Made by a program: the position numbers and the translations under genes
Notes under the pieces: generated by a model
Told to the model about the DNA's origin: nothing
The model's database searches: none
Seen by the model: only the letters and a program-made list of their open reading frames with translations
Shown here: positions 26,472 to 36,580 of the stretch, one piece after another
Layout: each line of letters starts with the position of its first letter
Position numbering within the stretch: the stretch's first letter is position 1
Origin: Candidatus Thiodiazotropha sp.
GTDB lineage: Bacteria; Pseudomonadota; Gammaproteobacteria; Chromatiales; Chromatiaceae
Direction of reading: 5' to 3'
Length of the DNA stretch: 64,000 nucleotides
Assembly: GCA_023838465.1 (NCBI GenBank)
Contig: JAIVEQ010000002.1
Coordinates: 62,001 to 126,000 of the forward strand

Positions 26472-28640
26472 TTAACTGGCCTCACCTAATGGCAGGTAGA
26501 ATGTGAACTCAGCACCATCCCGATAGTCCGGGTTGAGTGATAGTTTACCACCGTGTGCCTCAATGATCCCATAGCTGATGGAAAGCCCAAGCCCCATTCC
26601 TTGCGACTTACCAGTGACAAATGGGTCAAACAAGGTAGTGGCCAGTTCTGGTTTGATCCCTGGACCATTATCTCGAACGGTGATCCGAATCGATTCACCT
26701 GTCTTACTTCGGGTACCGATATAGAGCATCCGCTCCCCATTGATCTTTTCCGCTAAGGACTCGATGGCATTACGTGCCAGATTTAGAATGACCTGCTCTA
26801 TCTGTATGGGTTGCAGCGAGATGCGAGGTAATGGCTCTTCAAGATCCAGTTCGAGACGTACTGATGCACGTCTTACATCGGGCCAGATCAGAACAATAAC
26901 CGCATTTACCAGATCATTTACATCTCCTTCAGACCGCTCCAATGGCTCCTTGCGCACAAGCCGGCGTAACTGACGAATAATCTCCCCTGCACGATCCGCT
27001 TGAGAGGCGATACGTTCCATCACATCCACACAGACATTGATATTAGAGCTATCAGATTCGAGCAAGCGAATACTGGCCTGGGCATTTGTTGAGATCGCAG
27101 TCAGAGGTTGATTGAGTTCATGGGCAATTCCCGAGGCCATTTCACCCAGCGTGCTGAGGCGCCCTGCTCTGGCCAACTCTAACTGATGCTGACGCGCCTC
27201 TTCCTCTGCCCTTTTGCGTCGGGTGATATCACGAAATACAACAACACTGCCAACCGTTTTACCACTATCGCCCCAAATAGGGGTACTGCTGTACTCTACC
27301 GGAAAACTGGTACCATCCTTCCGCCAGAAGACATCATCGGAGACATAACGGGCCTGGTTTTCGCGAAAGGTCTGATAGACCGGACACTCTTCCGCTCTAT
27401 GGGGTGAACCATCCGCATGGGTATGATGAAGAATATCATGCTGATTGAGACCGATGACTTCAGCTGCCACCCATCCTGTGATCTGCTCTGCCGCTTTGTT
27501 AAAAAAGGTTGACCGACCATTCAGGTCAACACCATAAATACCATCTGCCACAGAGTCGAGGATCAACTCGTGTTGCAGTTCCAAGCGGTTCTTTGCCTTC
27601 TGAATTGCTTTGTTCAGGCGCATTACCCAAAGGGTCATAACAACCATGAACAGCAACATTAGCAGGCCGCCAAGTAACCAATACCAATATCGGCCGATGG
27701 CATCAGAAAGTGTGAACTTGCCAAGGTTTTGATAGGGTAGCAACTTCAGTGTACGAAACAGATCATGCACCGGTTGATAATCTAGAGGAATCGTCCAACC
27801 TGCGTAGTTACCGGCTAAAGCTGCCGCATGATCATGGGGCATATTCAGTAGCGCCACAGCCACTTGCTGTGCCAGGCTATCCGCAGTATGAGCCACTTTA
27901 CTGAATGGCCACTCAGGATAGAGACGGGTACTCAAAGCAAAGGGGAATTCAGAAACTTTTTGCGGATTGATTATACGAAAGTCATTGAGGTCGATAGTGC
28001 CGGCCGAGGCCATCCGTTCCAGGATGTCGGTGCGCACCGCACCGACATCAACCTCACTATTAAGTACCGCCATCACCACATAGTCGTGAATGCCGCCAAA
28101 TTGTAACGTCTGCAAATCAGTATAGGGATCTATGCCCTTTTCAACCATCTCCCGCATCGCCATCTGAAAACCACCCAACGAGGTGGTATCGACCGCCATC
28201 ATGCTGTGGCCACGCAGATCCTCCAGGGTGTTGATCTCTGGGTGGTCCTGGCGGGTAAATATCACCCCACCAAAAATCTTGTAGGGTACGTCGTTACGTC
28301 GGTTATAGAGGGTAGCGATACGGGAAACCCGATATTTCACCTCAAGATTGACATAGATACCTGGATTGACCAGGACAAAATCTATCTTACCCGTCTCTAC
28401 CGCTGAATTGACCTCATCAAATTTGAGCGGTCGGATTACAAATTGGTAGGCCGGTATATTGGTAGCAAGGTATGCTGCGGTTGGACCCCACATTCTCAAG
28501 GTCGCCTGATCCCCACGATGACTCAACACACCGATGCGTACGATTTCCGGATCTGCCTGAAGCTGTGAACTGAACAGTGATGCAAGCAGCATCAACTGTA
28601 GCAGTGACCGATATCTGTAGATGTTCTGGATGAGTGTCAT
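26472..28640 (-). CDS. TtrS-like sensor kinase with PhnD input domain
   Basis: 722 aa. Signal peptide, then a periplasmic PhnD-type ligand domain (about 30-300, IRIGVLSHRGDQATLRMWGPTA-like start, DFVLVNPGIYVN). One membrane helix (about 325-347), a PAS domain with a PAC-like tail (SVVVFRDITRRKRAEEE), HisKA (GIAHELNQPLTAIS) and HATPase (NLARNAIES, DNGPGIK, GMGLGLSIS) follow. This is the layout of tetrathionate/thiosulfate-type sensors. It lies upstream of the FixJ-type regulator and soxB, so an inorganic sulfur ligand is likely but not shown. Confidence 0.93.
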   Translation of the reverse strand: MTLIQNIYRYRSLLQLMLLASLFSSQLQADPEIVRIGVLSHRGDQATLRMWGPTAAYLATNIPAYQFVIRPLKFDEVNSAVETGKIDFVLVNPGIYVNLEVKYRVSRIATLYNRRNDVPYKIFGGVIFTRQDHPEINTLEDLRGHSMMAVDTTSLGGFQMAMREMVEKGIDPYTDLQTLQFGGIHDYVVMAVLNSEVDVGAVRTDILERMASAGTIDLNDFRIINPQKVSEFPFALSTRLYPEWPFSKVAHTADSLAQQVAVALLNMPHDHAAALAGNYAGWTIPLDYQPVHDLFRTLKLLPYQNLGKFTLSDAIGRYWYWLLGGLLMLLFMVVMTLWVMRLNKAIQKAKNRLELQHELILDSVADGIYGVDLNGRSTFFNKAAEQITGWVAAEVIGLNQHDILHHTHADGSPHRAEECPVYQTFRENQARYVSDDVFWRKDGTSFPVEYSSTPIWGDSGKTVGSVVVFRDITRRKRAEEEARQHQLELARAGRLSTLGEMASGIAHELNQPLTAISTNAQASIRLLESDSSNINVCVDVMERIASQADRAGEIIRQLRRLVRKEPLERSEGDVNDLVNAVIVLIWPDVRRASVRLELDLEEPLPRISLQPIQIEQVILNLARNAIESLAEKINGERMLYIGTRSKTGESIRITVRDNGPGIKPELATTLFDPFVTGKSQGMGLGLSISYGIIEAHGGKLSLNPDYRDGAEFTFYLPLGEAS

Positions 28641-28713
28641 CTAATGAGGTTATGTGAAATCCATACCCCATACAAGGTGTGAGTCAATGCCAATCTCGAC
28701 GTTACTCTTCTTC

Positions 28714-29550
28714 CTATATTGCATAGAGTGCGGCTATCTCATCCGGCCAAAGTGAATTGTCAATAGTCTCCAAGACCAGCGGTATATCGTCAAAACGTTT
28801 ATCATGCATGATATAGCGAAACACTTCCCAACCCAGCTTTCCTTGTCCCAAGCTGTGGTGACGGTCTACCCTCGCACCCAGATCGGGCTTACTGTCATTG
28901 AGGTGCATGCCACACAAGTAAGAAAAACCTACCACACGATCGAACTCAGCAAATGTATTCTCACAACTCTCCTCTGTTCGCATATCATATCCTGCGACGA
29001 AAGTGTGGCAGGTATCGAGACAGACACCGACTCTGGTTTTATCCTCTACACCATGAATAATCGCTGCCAGATGTTCGAACCGGTAACCTAACGTGCTCCC
29101 CTGACCTGCAGTATTTTCAATTACCGCAGTCACTCCCTGTGTCTGTTGTAAAACCTGGTTGATCGAATCGGCGACCAACTGCAAGCTATCTTCCTCGCTG
29201 ATTTTCCTGAGGGTGGCGCCGGGATGAAAATTGAGCAAAGACAACCCAAGCAGCTCGCAACGCTGCATCTCATCTAAAAAAGCTGTCCTGGATTTTTCCA
29301 ATCCTTCTGGCTCAGGATGACCGAGATTGATCAGGTAGCTATCATGCGGTAGTACATGTTCTGACTTGATACCTGATTTATCAAGGTTCTCTCTGAAGGC
29401 GACAACAGAGCTCTCAGTCAGAGGCTTGGCGTGCCACTGACGCTGATTCTTTGTGAACAGGGCAAAGGACTTAGCTCCGATTGCTTGTGCATTCAGGGGG
29501 GCATTCTCTACCCCACCAGAGACACTGACATGAGCACCGACATACTTCAT
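28714..29550 (-). CDS. nfo: Endonuclease IV
   Basis: 278 aa AP endonuclease that cuts 5' of abasic sites. The TIM-barrel motifs are present: [11 protein letters not shown] at the N-terminus, [64 protein letters not shown] and LVLET. The tri-zinc ligands (His, Glu, Asp) are all in these motifs. Full length. Confidence 0.97.
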   Translation of the reverse strand: MKYVGAHVSVSGGVENAPLNAQAIGAKSFALFTKNQRQWHAKPLTESSVVAFRENLDKSGIKSEHVLPHDSYLINLGHPEPEGLEKSRTAFLDEMQRCELLGLSLLNFHPGATLRKISEEDSLQLVADSINQVLQQTQGVTAVIENTAGQGSTLGYRFEHLAAIIHGVEDKTRVGVCLDTCHTFVAGYDMRTEESCENTFAEFDRVVGFSYLCGMHLNDSKPDLGARVDRHHSLGQGKLGWEVFRYIMHDKRFDDIPLVLETIDNSLWPDEIAALYAI

Positions 29551-29856
29551 CTAGACCATCCTAATTTGATTTGCTAAAAATACTATCTTCTGGGTTCACA
29601 CTATTATTGCAGTTAATAAACACAACCTAACATTTAAAGAAATCAACCAATCTCAAAGTCCATGTCATGCTGAGTGAGTGTGTAAAAGTAGGCTAAATAT
29701 ATGGATTATCGTCTAATATCCATCTGTTTTTCGACAGGTTTATAGATTCTGTTTTTATACCAATCACTGTTGAATATTTTACAGCTAAAAAACATCAGTT
29801 TTGCAATAGCTACGCTGCAAGATTGTATGGTGGGATTTGAGGAATACAGTTATGCT
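29551..29856. other. Intergenic region, no gene seen
   Basis: 306 AT-rich bases between nfo and a methyltransferase gene. Open frames here are shadows without good starts. No repeat or RNA gene seen. Confidence 0.4.
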
Positions 29857-30546
29857 CTACTCAGGCTTAGCGACAATGCTTACCTCATTTGCAGGCTTGA
29901 ACAAGTGGACCATGCTGCGGATGAGGCGGAATCCACGCTCACCCATACCAATCTTATTCGCCCACTTCGCTGCAAATCGATCATAACCAAAGCGCAGAAT
30001 TTTGCCGCTCTCAATTGTAAATCCTGCGTCACTCACAAGATTCCCCAGTGTCTGTACATTCCATGCATACAGGTGATGATTCGGTTCAGCGGGGTCGTAC
30101 ATACGGTAACGTTTCTCTTTTTCGTAGGGAACAAACAACAGTAATAGCCCATCACTTTTAAGTAGGCGGTAAATCTCTGCCAGTACATCGATGGGGGAAG
30201 GCACATGTTCCAGAACATGGTGACAGACCAAGACATTGATGCAGTGATCCTCAAGTTGTGACGTGTCGGGTACGAATTCAATACCCTGTTTACTGACCAT
30301 GGGTTCTAAATGCTGCGCCAGGTCGAAACCCATCCTTTTTGCACAATCAAGTTTGGCTATGTTCCAGCCGAAGCCGACCCCGTATTCCATCACCACATCC
30401 CGGGATTCGACGTAGGGAGCAATCTTTTCGTAGCGCAATTGGGCAACCCAGGGGAAAGCATTCTCCGGTATTTCGCGTTTCTTGCCGTGGTACTTGCGGC
30501 CTTGGTCACCTTGATAGCGTTCTTTAACGAGTTCTTCAGTATTCAT
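29857..30546 (-). CDS. Class I SAM-dependent methyltransferase
   Basis: 229 aa. Motif I VMEYGVGFGWNIAKL, an acidic post-I strand, and VLVCHHVLEHVPSPIDVLAEIYRLLKSDG are typical of the Methyltransf_11 type. The start LVKERYQGDQGRKYHGKKR and the tail are those of small-molecule or sugar methyltransferases. The substrate is unknown. It stands alone, 53 bases from an exporter gene on the same strand. Confidence 0.85.
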   Translation of the reverse strand: MNTEELVKERYQGDQGRKYHGKKREIPENAFPWVAQLRYEKIAPYVESRDVVMEYGVGFGWNIAKLDCAKRMGFDLAQHLEPMVSKQGIEFVPDTSQLEDHCINVLVCHHVLEHVPSPIDVLAEIYRLLKSDGLLLLFVPYEKEKRYRMYDPAEPNHHLYAWNVQTLGNLVSDAGFTIESGKILRFGYDRFAAKWANKIGMGERGFRLIRSMVHLFKPANEVSIVAKPE

Positions 30547-30599
30547 GCTTTATCCGTTATCAACAATTATTGCCTTCCATTCGGCCATCAAATTAGCAA

Positions 30600-31220
30600 T
30601 TAGATTGGATCCGCGAACAATAGCTTAATGGCTAGTAATACGAACATAACCGCTGCCACACGGTGAATTCCACGTTGTATTGATAGGGACCTGTTTAACC
30701 AGGGACCAACCGCTCCTGCCAATTCAGCCAAACCACCAAAAACGATCAGTGTAGTGACAACAAATATCAGACCAAACGTTATCATCTGTAATACCACAGG
30801 TCCATTGTCGGGTTCTAGAAATTGTGGCAGCAATGCAAGAAAGAAAAGAGAAACCTTAGGATTTGTTACATTCATGATGATACCACGACCATAGAGCAAC
30901 CATGGATTGAGTTTTTGCAGTTGTTTGAATACAACCTGGCTGTTGGAGGCTTGAAGAAATCGCCAAGCCAGATAGAGAAGATAGGCTGCTCCAACCAATT
31001 TCAACAGGTTGAACGCCAGTTCAGAAGTTTGAAATATAGCAGCTACGCCAAGCGACACTGCTGTCGTGTGAAATATTAGTCCTGTAGAAAACCCCAGAGT
31101 AGCGTACCAGCCAGACCTACTGCCATGCAGTGCAGATTGGGTAAGGACAAACAGATTATCCGGCCCAGGAACCAATGCCAATACGATCGATGTGGCAAAC
31201 AACGTGAGAATAGTTTCCAT
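30600..31220 (-). CDS. LysE/RhtB-family amino-acid exporter
   Basis: 206 aa from ATG 31220 (an upstream start adds three residues). Six hydrophobic helices. The family signature ALVPGPDNLFVLTQSALHGSR is at about residues 16-36, and NVTNPKVSLFFLALLPQF is in the middle. It exports amino acids or derivatives; the substrate cannot be told. Confidence 0.93.
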   Translation of the reverse strand: METILTLFATSIVLALVPGPDNLFVLTQSALHGSRSGWYATLGFSTGLIFHTTAVSLGVAAIFQTSELAFNLLKLVGAAYLLYLAWRFLQASNSQVVFKQLQKLNPWLLYGRGIIMNVTNPKVSLFFLALLPQFLEPDNGPVVLQMITFGLIFVVTTLIVFGGLAELAGAVGPWLNRSLSIQRGIHRVAAVMFVLLAIKLLFADPI

Positions 31221-31285
31221 TATGATCAACTTTTGCTCTCTAACCTATCCAGATACAGCCGCTAGGCCTCTATCCCGATATCCAC

Positions 31286-31525
31286 TTAATTGCCAAAAAC
31301 CCCATCAGCACCCCAACTAAAAAGAAGCTGCATCTGATCCTTGACCCTGTTTCGCCAATTAGGATCTTTATCCCACGGTAATGACGAAATTTCACACAAC
31401 GGAAAAACATGCATAGATAACCCTGCCTTGATAGCATCTTTTACCAAAGGATGGAGTGTTTGTTCACTGACTGTAACGTGAATTTTATTGGACACATAGC
31501 AGTCACTGAGCATATTCACCAGCAT
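31286..31525 (-). pseudogene. Possible remnant of a glycerophosphodiester phosphodiesterase
   Basis: 79 aa, with TLHPLVKDAIKAGLSMHVFP and a terminal FSWGADGVFGN that look like the C-terminal part of the GDPD family (the usual LGVDGIxTD end). The catalytic N-terminal half is absent. The frame stays open a little upstream into the CysZ gene region without finding it. It may be a decayed fragment or an unrelated short gene. Confidence 0.35.
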
Positions 31526-31576
31526 TAGGTTATATTTAGCCGTTTGTAGACGAACACCTAAATTAAGGACTCCACC

Positions 31577-32317
31577 ATGGCAAACAACCCGCTCACAGGA
31601 GCAGGCTACCTGATGCGCGGACTAGGCCTGATCACCAAACCAGGTCTGAGACCCTTCGTACTCATGCCACTCATTATCAATGTCATTGTCTTCAGTCTAC
31701 TGATCTGGCTCGGTATTGATCAGTTTGAGCAGCTGATGGACCGTTTTCTTCCAAATGACGAGAGTTGGCTGGCCTGGCTGCGATGGTTGCTATGGCCACT
31801 GTTTGCTATCGCACTGCTGTTAACCATTTTCTATACCTTCACTGTGATTGCCAACCTGATCGCTGCTCCATTCAATGGTCTATTAGCAGAAAAAGTGGAA
31901 CAGTTTCTGGGTGGTGAAGTACCGAATCAGCCAACAAATGCAAAACAGATTGTGAAGGATGTTGTCCCATCACTGCTCTCTGAAATGCGTAAGATACTCT
32001 ATTTTCTACTACGTGCTATTCCACTCTTGATTCTGTTCCTTATACCGGTACTCAATATTGCCGCCCCCTTCTTGTGGATGGCATTCAGTGCCTGGTTTCT
32101 TGCCATCGAGTATGGCGACTATCCGATGGCCAATCACAACTTGGCTTTTAAAGAGCAGCACAAGCGTCTGAAGCAGGCACGTCTTTCGTCACTCTCCTTC
32201 GGTGGTGGTCTGACATTGATGATGATGGTGCCCATCCTCAACTTCGTCGCCATGCCAGCCGCAGTGGCGGGTGCTACCCTTTTCTGGCATGAACGGTTAC
32301 GGAATATCAAGCATTGA
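31577..32317 (+). CDS. cysZ: CysZ sulfate transporter
   Basis: 246 aa inner-membrane protein with four long hydrophobic regions. The N-terminal GAGYLMRGLGLITKPGLRPF, the PFNGLLAEKVE loop and AIEYGDYPMANHNL are conserved in CysZ. It imports sulfate for cysteine synthesis. It stands alone and is divergent from the GDPD-like remnant. Confidence 0.93.
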   Translation: MANNPLTGAGYLMRGLGLITKPGLRPFVLMPLIINVIVFSLLIWLGIDQFEQLMDRFLPNDESWLAWLRWLLWPLFAIALLLTIFYTFTVIANLIAAPFNGLLAEKVEQFLGGEVPNQPTNAKQIVKDVVPSLLSEMRKILYFLLRAIPLLILFLIPVLNIAAPFLWMAFSAWFLAIEYGDYPMANHNLAFKEQHKRLKQARLSSLSFGGGLTLMMMVPILNFVAMPAAVAGATLFWHERLRNIKH

Positions 32318-32377
32318 TTGGACGCTAAACCACACCCTGACTGATCAGGTCCATTTATGGTGCGGTTGGGCGGCACC

Positions 32378-33538
32378 CTACTGAGAGAGAAAACCTTTGA
32401 TCCTCTCAACACCCTCCTTCAAACGATCCAGGTCAGTCGTATAGGCAAAGCGCAGATGTGATTCAGGATGGTTGAAGCCGAAATCGAGACCTGGCGTTAC
32501 CGCCACACCCCCCTCTTGCAACAGCCTTCCTGCAAATGCCTGACTGTCATTGCTCAACTCACCACACCCGGCATAGAGATAGAAGGCACCTTGAGGTGTT
32601 ACCGGGATGGAGAAGCCCAGCTCACGCAGCGCAGGCAGAAGAAAATCGCGTCTCTGTTGAAAGGCTTGGCGACGCTGCTCAAGAATCTCCATGACATCAG
32701 GAGTAAATGCGCTCAATGCAGCGTATTGGGAAAGGGTCGGTGCCGATAGAAATATATTTTGTGCCAATCTGTCTATAGGATCGACAAACGAATCAGGCGC
32801 CACCAGCCAACCCAATCGCCAGCCCGTCATACCGAAAAACTTGGAGAAGCTGTTGATGACAAATAGATCGTCAGCATAGCGAAGCGCTGTCCCCCCCATC
32901 TGGTCATAGACCAATCCCTGGTAAATCTCATCCACGATCAATACCCCACCCAGACGCTGCACCGTGCTATACAATCGTTGCATTTCATCATCGGCTATCA
33001 GGGTACCGGTCGGGTTGGAGGGTGAAGCGACCAACACGGCCTTGGTATCCTCCCGCCAGGCAGCCTCCACCAATTCAGCGGTAAGCTGGTAACCAGTCTC
33101 TGGTCCAACGGGTAGTGCCACCGGTTGTCCCTCCACCAACTCCACAAAGTGTCGGTTACAGGGGTAGCCCGGGTCAGCCATCAAGACCGATTCCCCCGGA
33201 TTGATCAATACGCTCATCACCAGTTGCAGTGCACCGGAGGCACCCGGTGTAACTATCACCCTGGATGGATCGATATCTGTCTGATAGTAGTGGCGATAAA
33301 ACCCGGAAATAGCTTCACGCAGTGCTGGAATTCCCTTCGCTGGCGTATAGTGGGTTTGACCTGAGGCAAGGGCTGCCTGTCCCGCTTTGATAATGGGTGC
33401 AGGGGTATCAAAATCTGGCTCACCAATCTCCATATGGATGATTGAGTGCCCCTGGTCTTCCATTTGGCGAGCCTGTGCCAATAGATCCATGACATAAAAG
33501 GGGGCTATGCGCTGCATTCGTCGCGCAACACTGCTCAT
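32378..33538 (-). CDS. Class I/II pyridoxal-phosphate aminotransferase
   Basis: 386 aa fold-type I aminotransferase. Start region MEIGEPDFDTP, cofactor-binding VTPGASGALQLVMS, SPSNPTGT, VDEIYQGLVYD and the Schiff-base lysine in FSKFFGMTGWRLGW. The substrate amino acid is not clear; the closest group is the aspartate/alanine-type enzymes. Its ATG overlaps the stop of the HAD phosphatase gene (ATGA), so the two are translated together. Confidence 0.92.
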   Translation of the reverse strand: MSSVARRMQRIAPFYVMDLLAQARQMEDQGHSIIHMEIGEPDFDTPAPIIKAGQAALASGQTHYTPAKGIPALREAISGFYRHYYQTDIDPSRVIVTPGASGALQLVMSVLINPGESVLMADPGYPCNRHFVELVEGQPVALPVGPETGYQLTAELVEAAWREDTKAVLVASPSNPTGTLIADDEMQRLYSTVQRLGGVLIVDEIYQGLVYDQMGGTALRYADDLFVINSFSKFFGMTGWRLGWLVAPDSFVDPIDRLAQNIFLSAPTLSQYAALSAFTPDVMEILEQRRQAFQQRRDFLLPALRELGFSIPVTPQGAFYLYAGCGELSNDSQAFAGRLLQEGGVAVTPGLDFGFNHPESHLRFAYTTDLDRLKEGVERIKGFLSQ

Positions 33539-34308
33539 GAATGACTTCTATTGTGCAGATTTTGAAGCATGGCAAGATCGACATAGTCAAAATCGCCCAC
33601 TTTACCTGACAGCACATTAAAGGGCTGATTGGGTTCCCCAAGTTGGTCTATCACCAAGCTGGCGCCATTAAAATCATCGTTCGTTGTGTAGCCATTGGTG
33701 GTGACCAGGATCGACTTGATTGAGGCACGGCTGGCGGATTGGACGCCGTTGTGTGAATCTTCGAAGGCGACACAAGCCTCTGGTTGAAGCCCCATCTGCT
33801 GTATTGCCCATAAGTAGATGTCTGGAGCCGGCTTCTTTGAAGGTACGATATCTCCAGCAGCGATCACCTCGAACCAGCTCTCAGCCTCAAGATCCAAACT
33901 GTGCTCCAGTAAAGCGCTGACATTGGCCGGTGTAGTGGTGGTGGCGATCGCCATCCGCATGCCAGCTTGTCTGGCCTCCTGCAATAACCGTTTCACCCCG
34001 TTTCTCATGGGTATTAACCCTTCTGATAGCATCCGAGTGTAGTGGTCTGTTTTACTGGCGTGAAGTGCAGCAATAAATCCATCCAACTCCTCAGGTCTTG
34101 GAAAATCCTGATTATAATGATCCAGGTAGTGACGGATACGCTCCTTACCACCGGTCACTGCCAATAACGCTCCGTAGCGTTCTACCGACCACTTCCAGTC
34201 AAGTCCTGCGTCGGCAAATGCTCTGTTGAAGGCCACTCGATGACCATCACGTTCTGTATCGGCGAGGGTACCATCCACATCAAATATCAATGCCTCTATA
34301 TCAGCCAT
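33535..34308 (-). CDS. CbbY-type HAD hydrolase
   Basis: 257 aa. The HAD nucleophile motif is DVDGTLADTERDGHR (first Asp about residue 10); motif II is AIATTTTPANVSALL; motif III is PSKKPAPDIYL; and motif IV is CVAFEDSHNGVQSA. A cap domain lies between. CbbY homologues hydrolyse xylulose-1,5-bisphosphate, a Rubisco inhibitor. It is upstream of the aminotransferase; no Rubisco gene is in the window. Confidence 0.9.
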   Translation of the reverse strand: MADIEALIFDVDGTLADTERDGHRVAFNRAFADAGLDWKWSVERYGALLAVTGGKERIRHYLDHYNQDFPRPEELDGFIAALHASKTDHYTRMLSEGLIPMRNGVKRLLQEARQAGMRMAIATTTTPANVSALLEHSLDLEAESWFEVIAAGDIVPSKKPAPDIYLWAIQQMGLQPEACVAFEDSHNGVQSASRASIKSILVTTNGYTTNDDFNGASLVIDQLGEPNQPFNVLSGKVGDFDYVDLAMLQNLHNRSHS

Positions 34309-34354
34309 TACTGCACCTTGTTTGTCTTATTTCTGCTTATTTATTCAGGGTAAT

Positions 34355-34404
34355 ATTAATCCGGCAACCTAATATGTCGCATTCAGGGCTTCAATAATGC
34401 CCTT
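34355..34404 (+). repeat. Dispersed intergenic repeat, copy B
   Basis: ATTAATCCGGCAACCTAATA, then TGTCGCATTCAGGGCTTCAATAATGCCCTTG. Clearly the same family as 20259-20311. It lies between the CbbY-like gene and dksA, in a gap of 282 bases that shows nothing else. Confidence 0.7.
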
Positions 34405-34590
34405 GTGGCATAAGGAAATCTGCAAAAAAAATGTCCTGGAGCAAGATGTAAGTGGATATCAACCTTTAATTCCACATGATATGGGCCAATCTTATGAATG
34501 GGAAAGCGATTAACAAAGCCTCTCCTGTTTTGTTGTTTCGTGAAGCCCTTTCTGGTATAGATATGCGCCTTCACTGAAGAGGTACCATGA

Positions 34591-35031
34591 ATGGCCCAGA
34601 AGAAAGCCACCACACAAGGGGCAAATACCTTCGGCATCGCCCCCTACGAGTCCGCTAAGGGCGAAGAGTATATGAACGATGAGCAGGAGGCCCATTTCCG
34701 CTCGATACTTGACGCTTGGAAGTCTAATCTCATGCAAGAGGTTGACCGAACCGTGCATCATATGCAGGATGAGGCCGCCAATTTTCCTGATCCGAATGAC
34801 CGGGCGACCCAGGAGTCAGAGTTCAGTCTTGAGCTGCGCACCCGCGATCGAGAGCGCAAGCTGATCAAGAAGATTGATGAAGCCCTGGAAAAGATCGACA
34901 ACCACGAGTACGGCTTTTGTGACTCATGCGGCGTTGAGATCGGAATCAGGCGACTCGAGGCCCGACCTACAGCAACCCAATGTATCGATTGTAAAACACT
35001 CGATGAGATACGGGAAAAACAGATGGGTTGA
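34591..35031 (+). CDS. dksA: RNA polymerase-binding regulator DksA
   Basis: 146 aa. The coiled-coil with the acidic tip [22 protein letters not shown] is conserved, and the zinc finger is CDSCG...CIDCK. With ppGpp it binds RNA polymerase in the secondary channel and mediates the stringent response. AGAGG lies eight bases before the ATG. It is followed by a strong terminator and then gluQ, an order seen in E. coli. Confidence 0.97.
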   Translation: MAQKKATTQGANTFGIAPYESAKGEEYMNDEQEAHFRSILDAWKSNLMQEVDRTVHHMQDEAANFPDPNDRATQESEFSLELRTRDRERKLIKKIDEALEKIDNHEYGFCDSCGVEIGIRRLEARPTATQCIDCKTLDEIREKQMG

Positions 35032-35052
35032 ATCGATCCATATGTATCTGAC

Positions 35053-35080
35053 AAAAAAACCGGCACCAGCCGGTTTTTTT
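35053..35080 (+). terminator. Rho-independent terminator after dksA
   Basis: AAAAAAACCGGC-ACCA-GCCGGTTTTTTT: a GC stem with a four-base loop and a T run, 22 bases after the dksA stop codon. Confidence 0.92.
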
Positions 35081-35177
35081 GTTTTTTGGTGCGCCCACAC
35101 TGGAAAAATATCGCTTAAGATTAGGTATTGCCGCCGATCAGCTTAACCTGAATCCATCGGTTCAGATCTAACACTAG

Positions 35178-36113
35178 ATGAAGAAATTCATTAAAAATCA
35201 TCACTATAGGGGCCGTTTTGCTCCTTCTCCAACAGGTCCGCTCCATTTTGGCTCATTGGTTGCCGCGATGGGCAGCTACCTGGATGCCCGCAGCTGCGAT
35301 GGCGAGTGGCTTATTCGTATAGAGGATTTGGACCGAACCCGGGAAATCAACGGCGCCACCCAGCTGATACTAGAGACATTAGTGAAATTCGGATTCTGGT
35401 GGGATGGGGAGATCATCTATCAGAGCCGAAGGACTGATGCCTATGCTGCAGCTATAGAAAAGCTGGTAAATAGACATCTTGCTTACCCCTGCGCCTGTAC
35501 TCGCAAGGAGATTATGGAGAGGGCCGTAACCGGGGTGGAAGGGGCGATCTATCCAGGCACCTGCCGCAAGGGGTTGGCTGAAGGGAGAGAAGGAAGGAGT
35601 ATCCGTGTCTTAACATCGGAAGGACCCATAAACATCTCTGACGCCGTCCAGGGGCCACTCATACAGCAGATCGATAGGGAGATAGGCGATTTTATCATCC
35701 GCAGAGCCGATGGCTATCATGCCTATCAGCTGGCCGTTGTTATAGATGACGCTTGGCAGGGTATCACTCATATCGTGCGTGGTGCTGACCTGCTCACCTC
35801 GACACCCAGACAAGTTTTTCTGCAAAAATTGTTTGGGCTCTCCCATCCTATCTACGCCCATTTGCCCTTAGCTGTAGACAACCAGGGTCGAAAGCTGAGT
35901 AAACAGCATCACGATACACCGGTTGACCCAAAACAACCGATGGATGCTCTGCTGCAAGCGCTCGCCTTTTTGCATCAACCCCTGCCGCCGCAGCGACCTA
36001 ACAGCCTTGATGAGTTCTGGCGATGGGCAACCGCTCACTGGTCATTGGCAGCGATTCCGGCAATCCATCAAATTCCGGCCAGCTCTCTCAGGTATTTAAA
36101 TAACTTGCGGTAG
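35178..36113 (+). CDS. gluQ: Glutamyl-Q tRNA(Asp) synthetase
   Basis: 311 aa GluRS paralogue without the anticodon-binding domain. It attaches Glu to queuosine in tRNA-Asp. Signatures: GRFAPSPTGPLHFGSL (HIGH-like), RIEDLDRTRE, the zinc-site CAC in YPCACTRKE, and GRKLSKQHH (KMSKS-like). The C-terminus overlaps the convergent darP gene by about 45 bases. Confidence 0.95.
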   Translation: MKKFIKNHHYRGRFAPSPTGPLHFGSLVAAMGSYLDARSCDGEWLIRIEDLDRTREINGATQLILETLVKFGFWWDGEIIYQSRRTDAYAAAIEKLVNRHLAYPCACTRKEIMERAVTGVEGAIYPGTCRKGLAEGREGRSIRVLTSEGPINISDAVQGPLIQQIDREIGDFIIRRADGYHAYQLAVVIDDAWQGITHIVRGADLLTSTPRQVFLQKLFGLSHPIYAHLPLAVDNQGRKLSKQHHDTPVDPKQPMDALLQALAFLHQPLPPQRPNSLDEFWRWATAHWSLAAIPAIHQIPASSLRYLNNLR

Positions 36114-36580
36114 GCGGCTGGTGGACGTTCCTGCTCACGTTCGCGTCGTGCAGCCTGGATCAGTTGCCTAAGACGCTGACGATCTGTGTCGGGATATTCC
36201 GCAACAAAGTCACCAAATGCCTCACTTTCCTCATCCAACAACCGATCCCTCCAGCGTTCCAGTGTGTGAAACTTGTTGACTGAAGCCTGGTGAACATTGT
36301 CGATTTCATTGATAACCTGTCTGATTGGATCGAGCTCCTCATTGCGCAGCAGCTTGCCTAGCCGTCGATAGTGGCGACGCAGGGCATTCAGCGATTTTAT
36401 CCGCTTGCTCTCACGCAATGCCTCCTGCATCTCATCACTCAACGACATCCGACCCAACTGTTTGGCCGATAGTGTGGTGAGACGCTCCCCAAGATGCTGC
36501 AGCGCCAGTAATTCACGTTTGATTTCGCTCTTACTGGGTCCATCCAGTCCCTCATCATAATCGTCATCTAGCTTGTCGAT
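36068..36580 (-). CDS. darP: DarP/YjgA ribosome-maturation factor, unusual start
   Basis: 50S assembly factor. A full-length frame of about 170 aa fits the family, with KSEIKRELLALQHLGERLTTLSAKQL, ALRESKRIKSLNALRRHYRRLGKLLR and RDRLLDEESEAF. A TTG at 36457 gives only 129 aa and cuts off conserved residues. Between 36457 and the next upstream stop there is no ATG, GTG or in-frame TTG. An ATC at 36580 has GGAG eight bases upstream and gives 170 aa, so a non-standard start is possible; a sequence error near recJ's stop is the alternative. It overlaps the recJ 3' end by 13 bases. Confidence 0.75.
   Translation of the reverse strand: MDKLDDDYDEGLDGPSKSEIKRELLALQHLGERLTTLSAKQLGRMSLSDEMQEALRESKRIKSLNALRRHYRRLGKLLRNEELDPIRQVINEIDNVHQASVNKFHTLERWRDRLLDEESEAFGDFVAEYPDTDRQRLRQLIQAARREREQERPPAAYRKLFKYLRELAGI

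Noticed and set aside
29770..30144. 124-aa plus-strand ORF
   Set aside because: Mostly opposite the methyltransferase gene, with no family resemblance.
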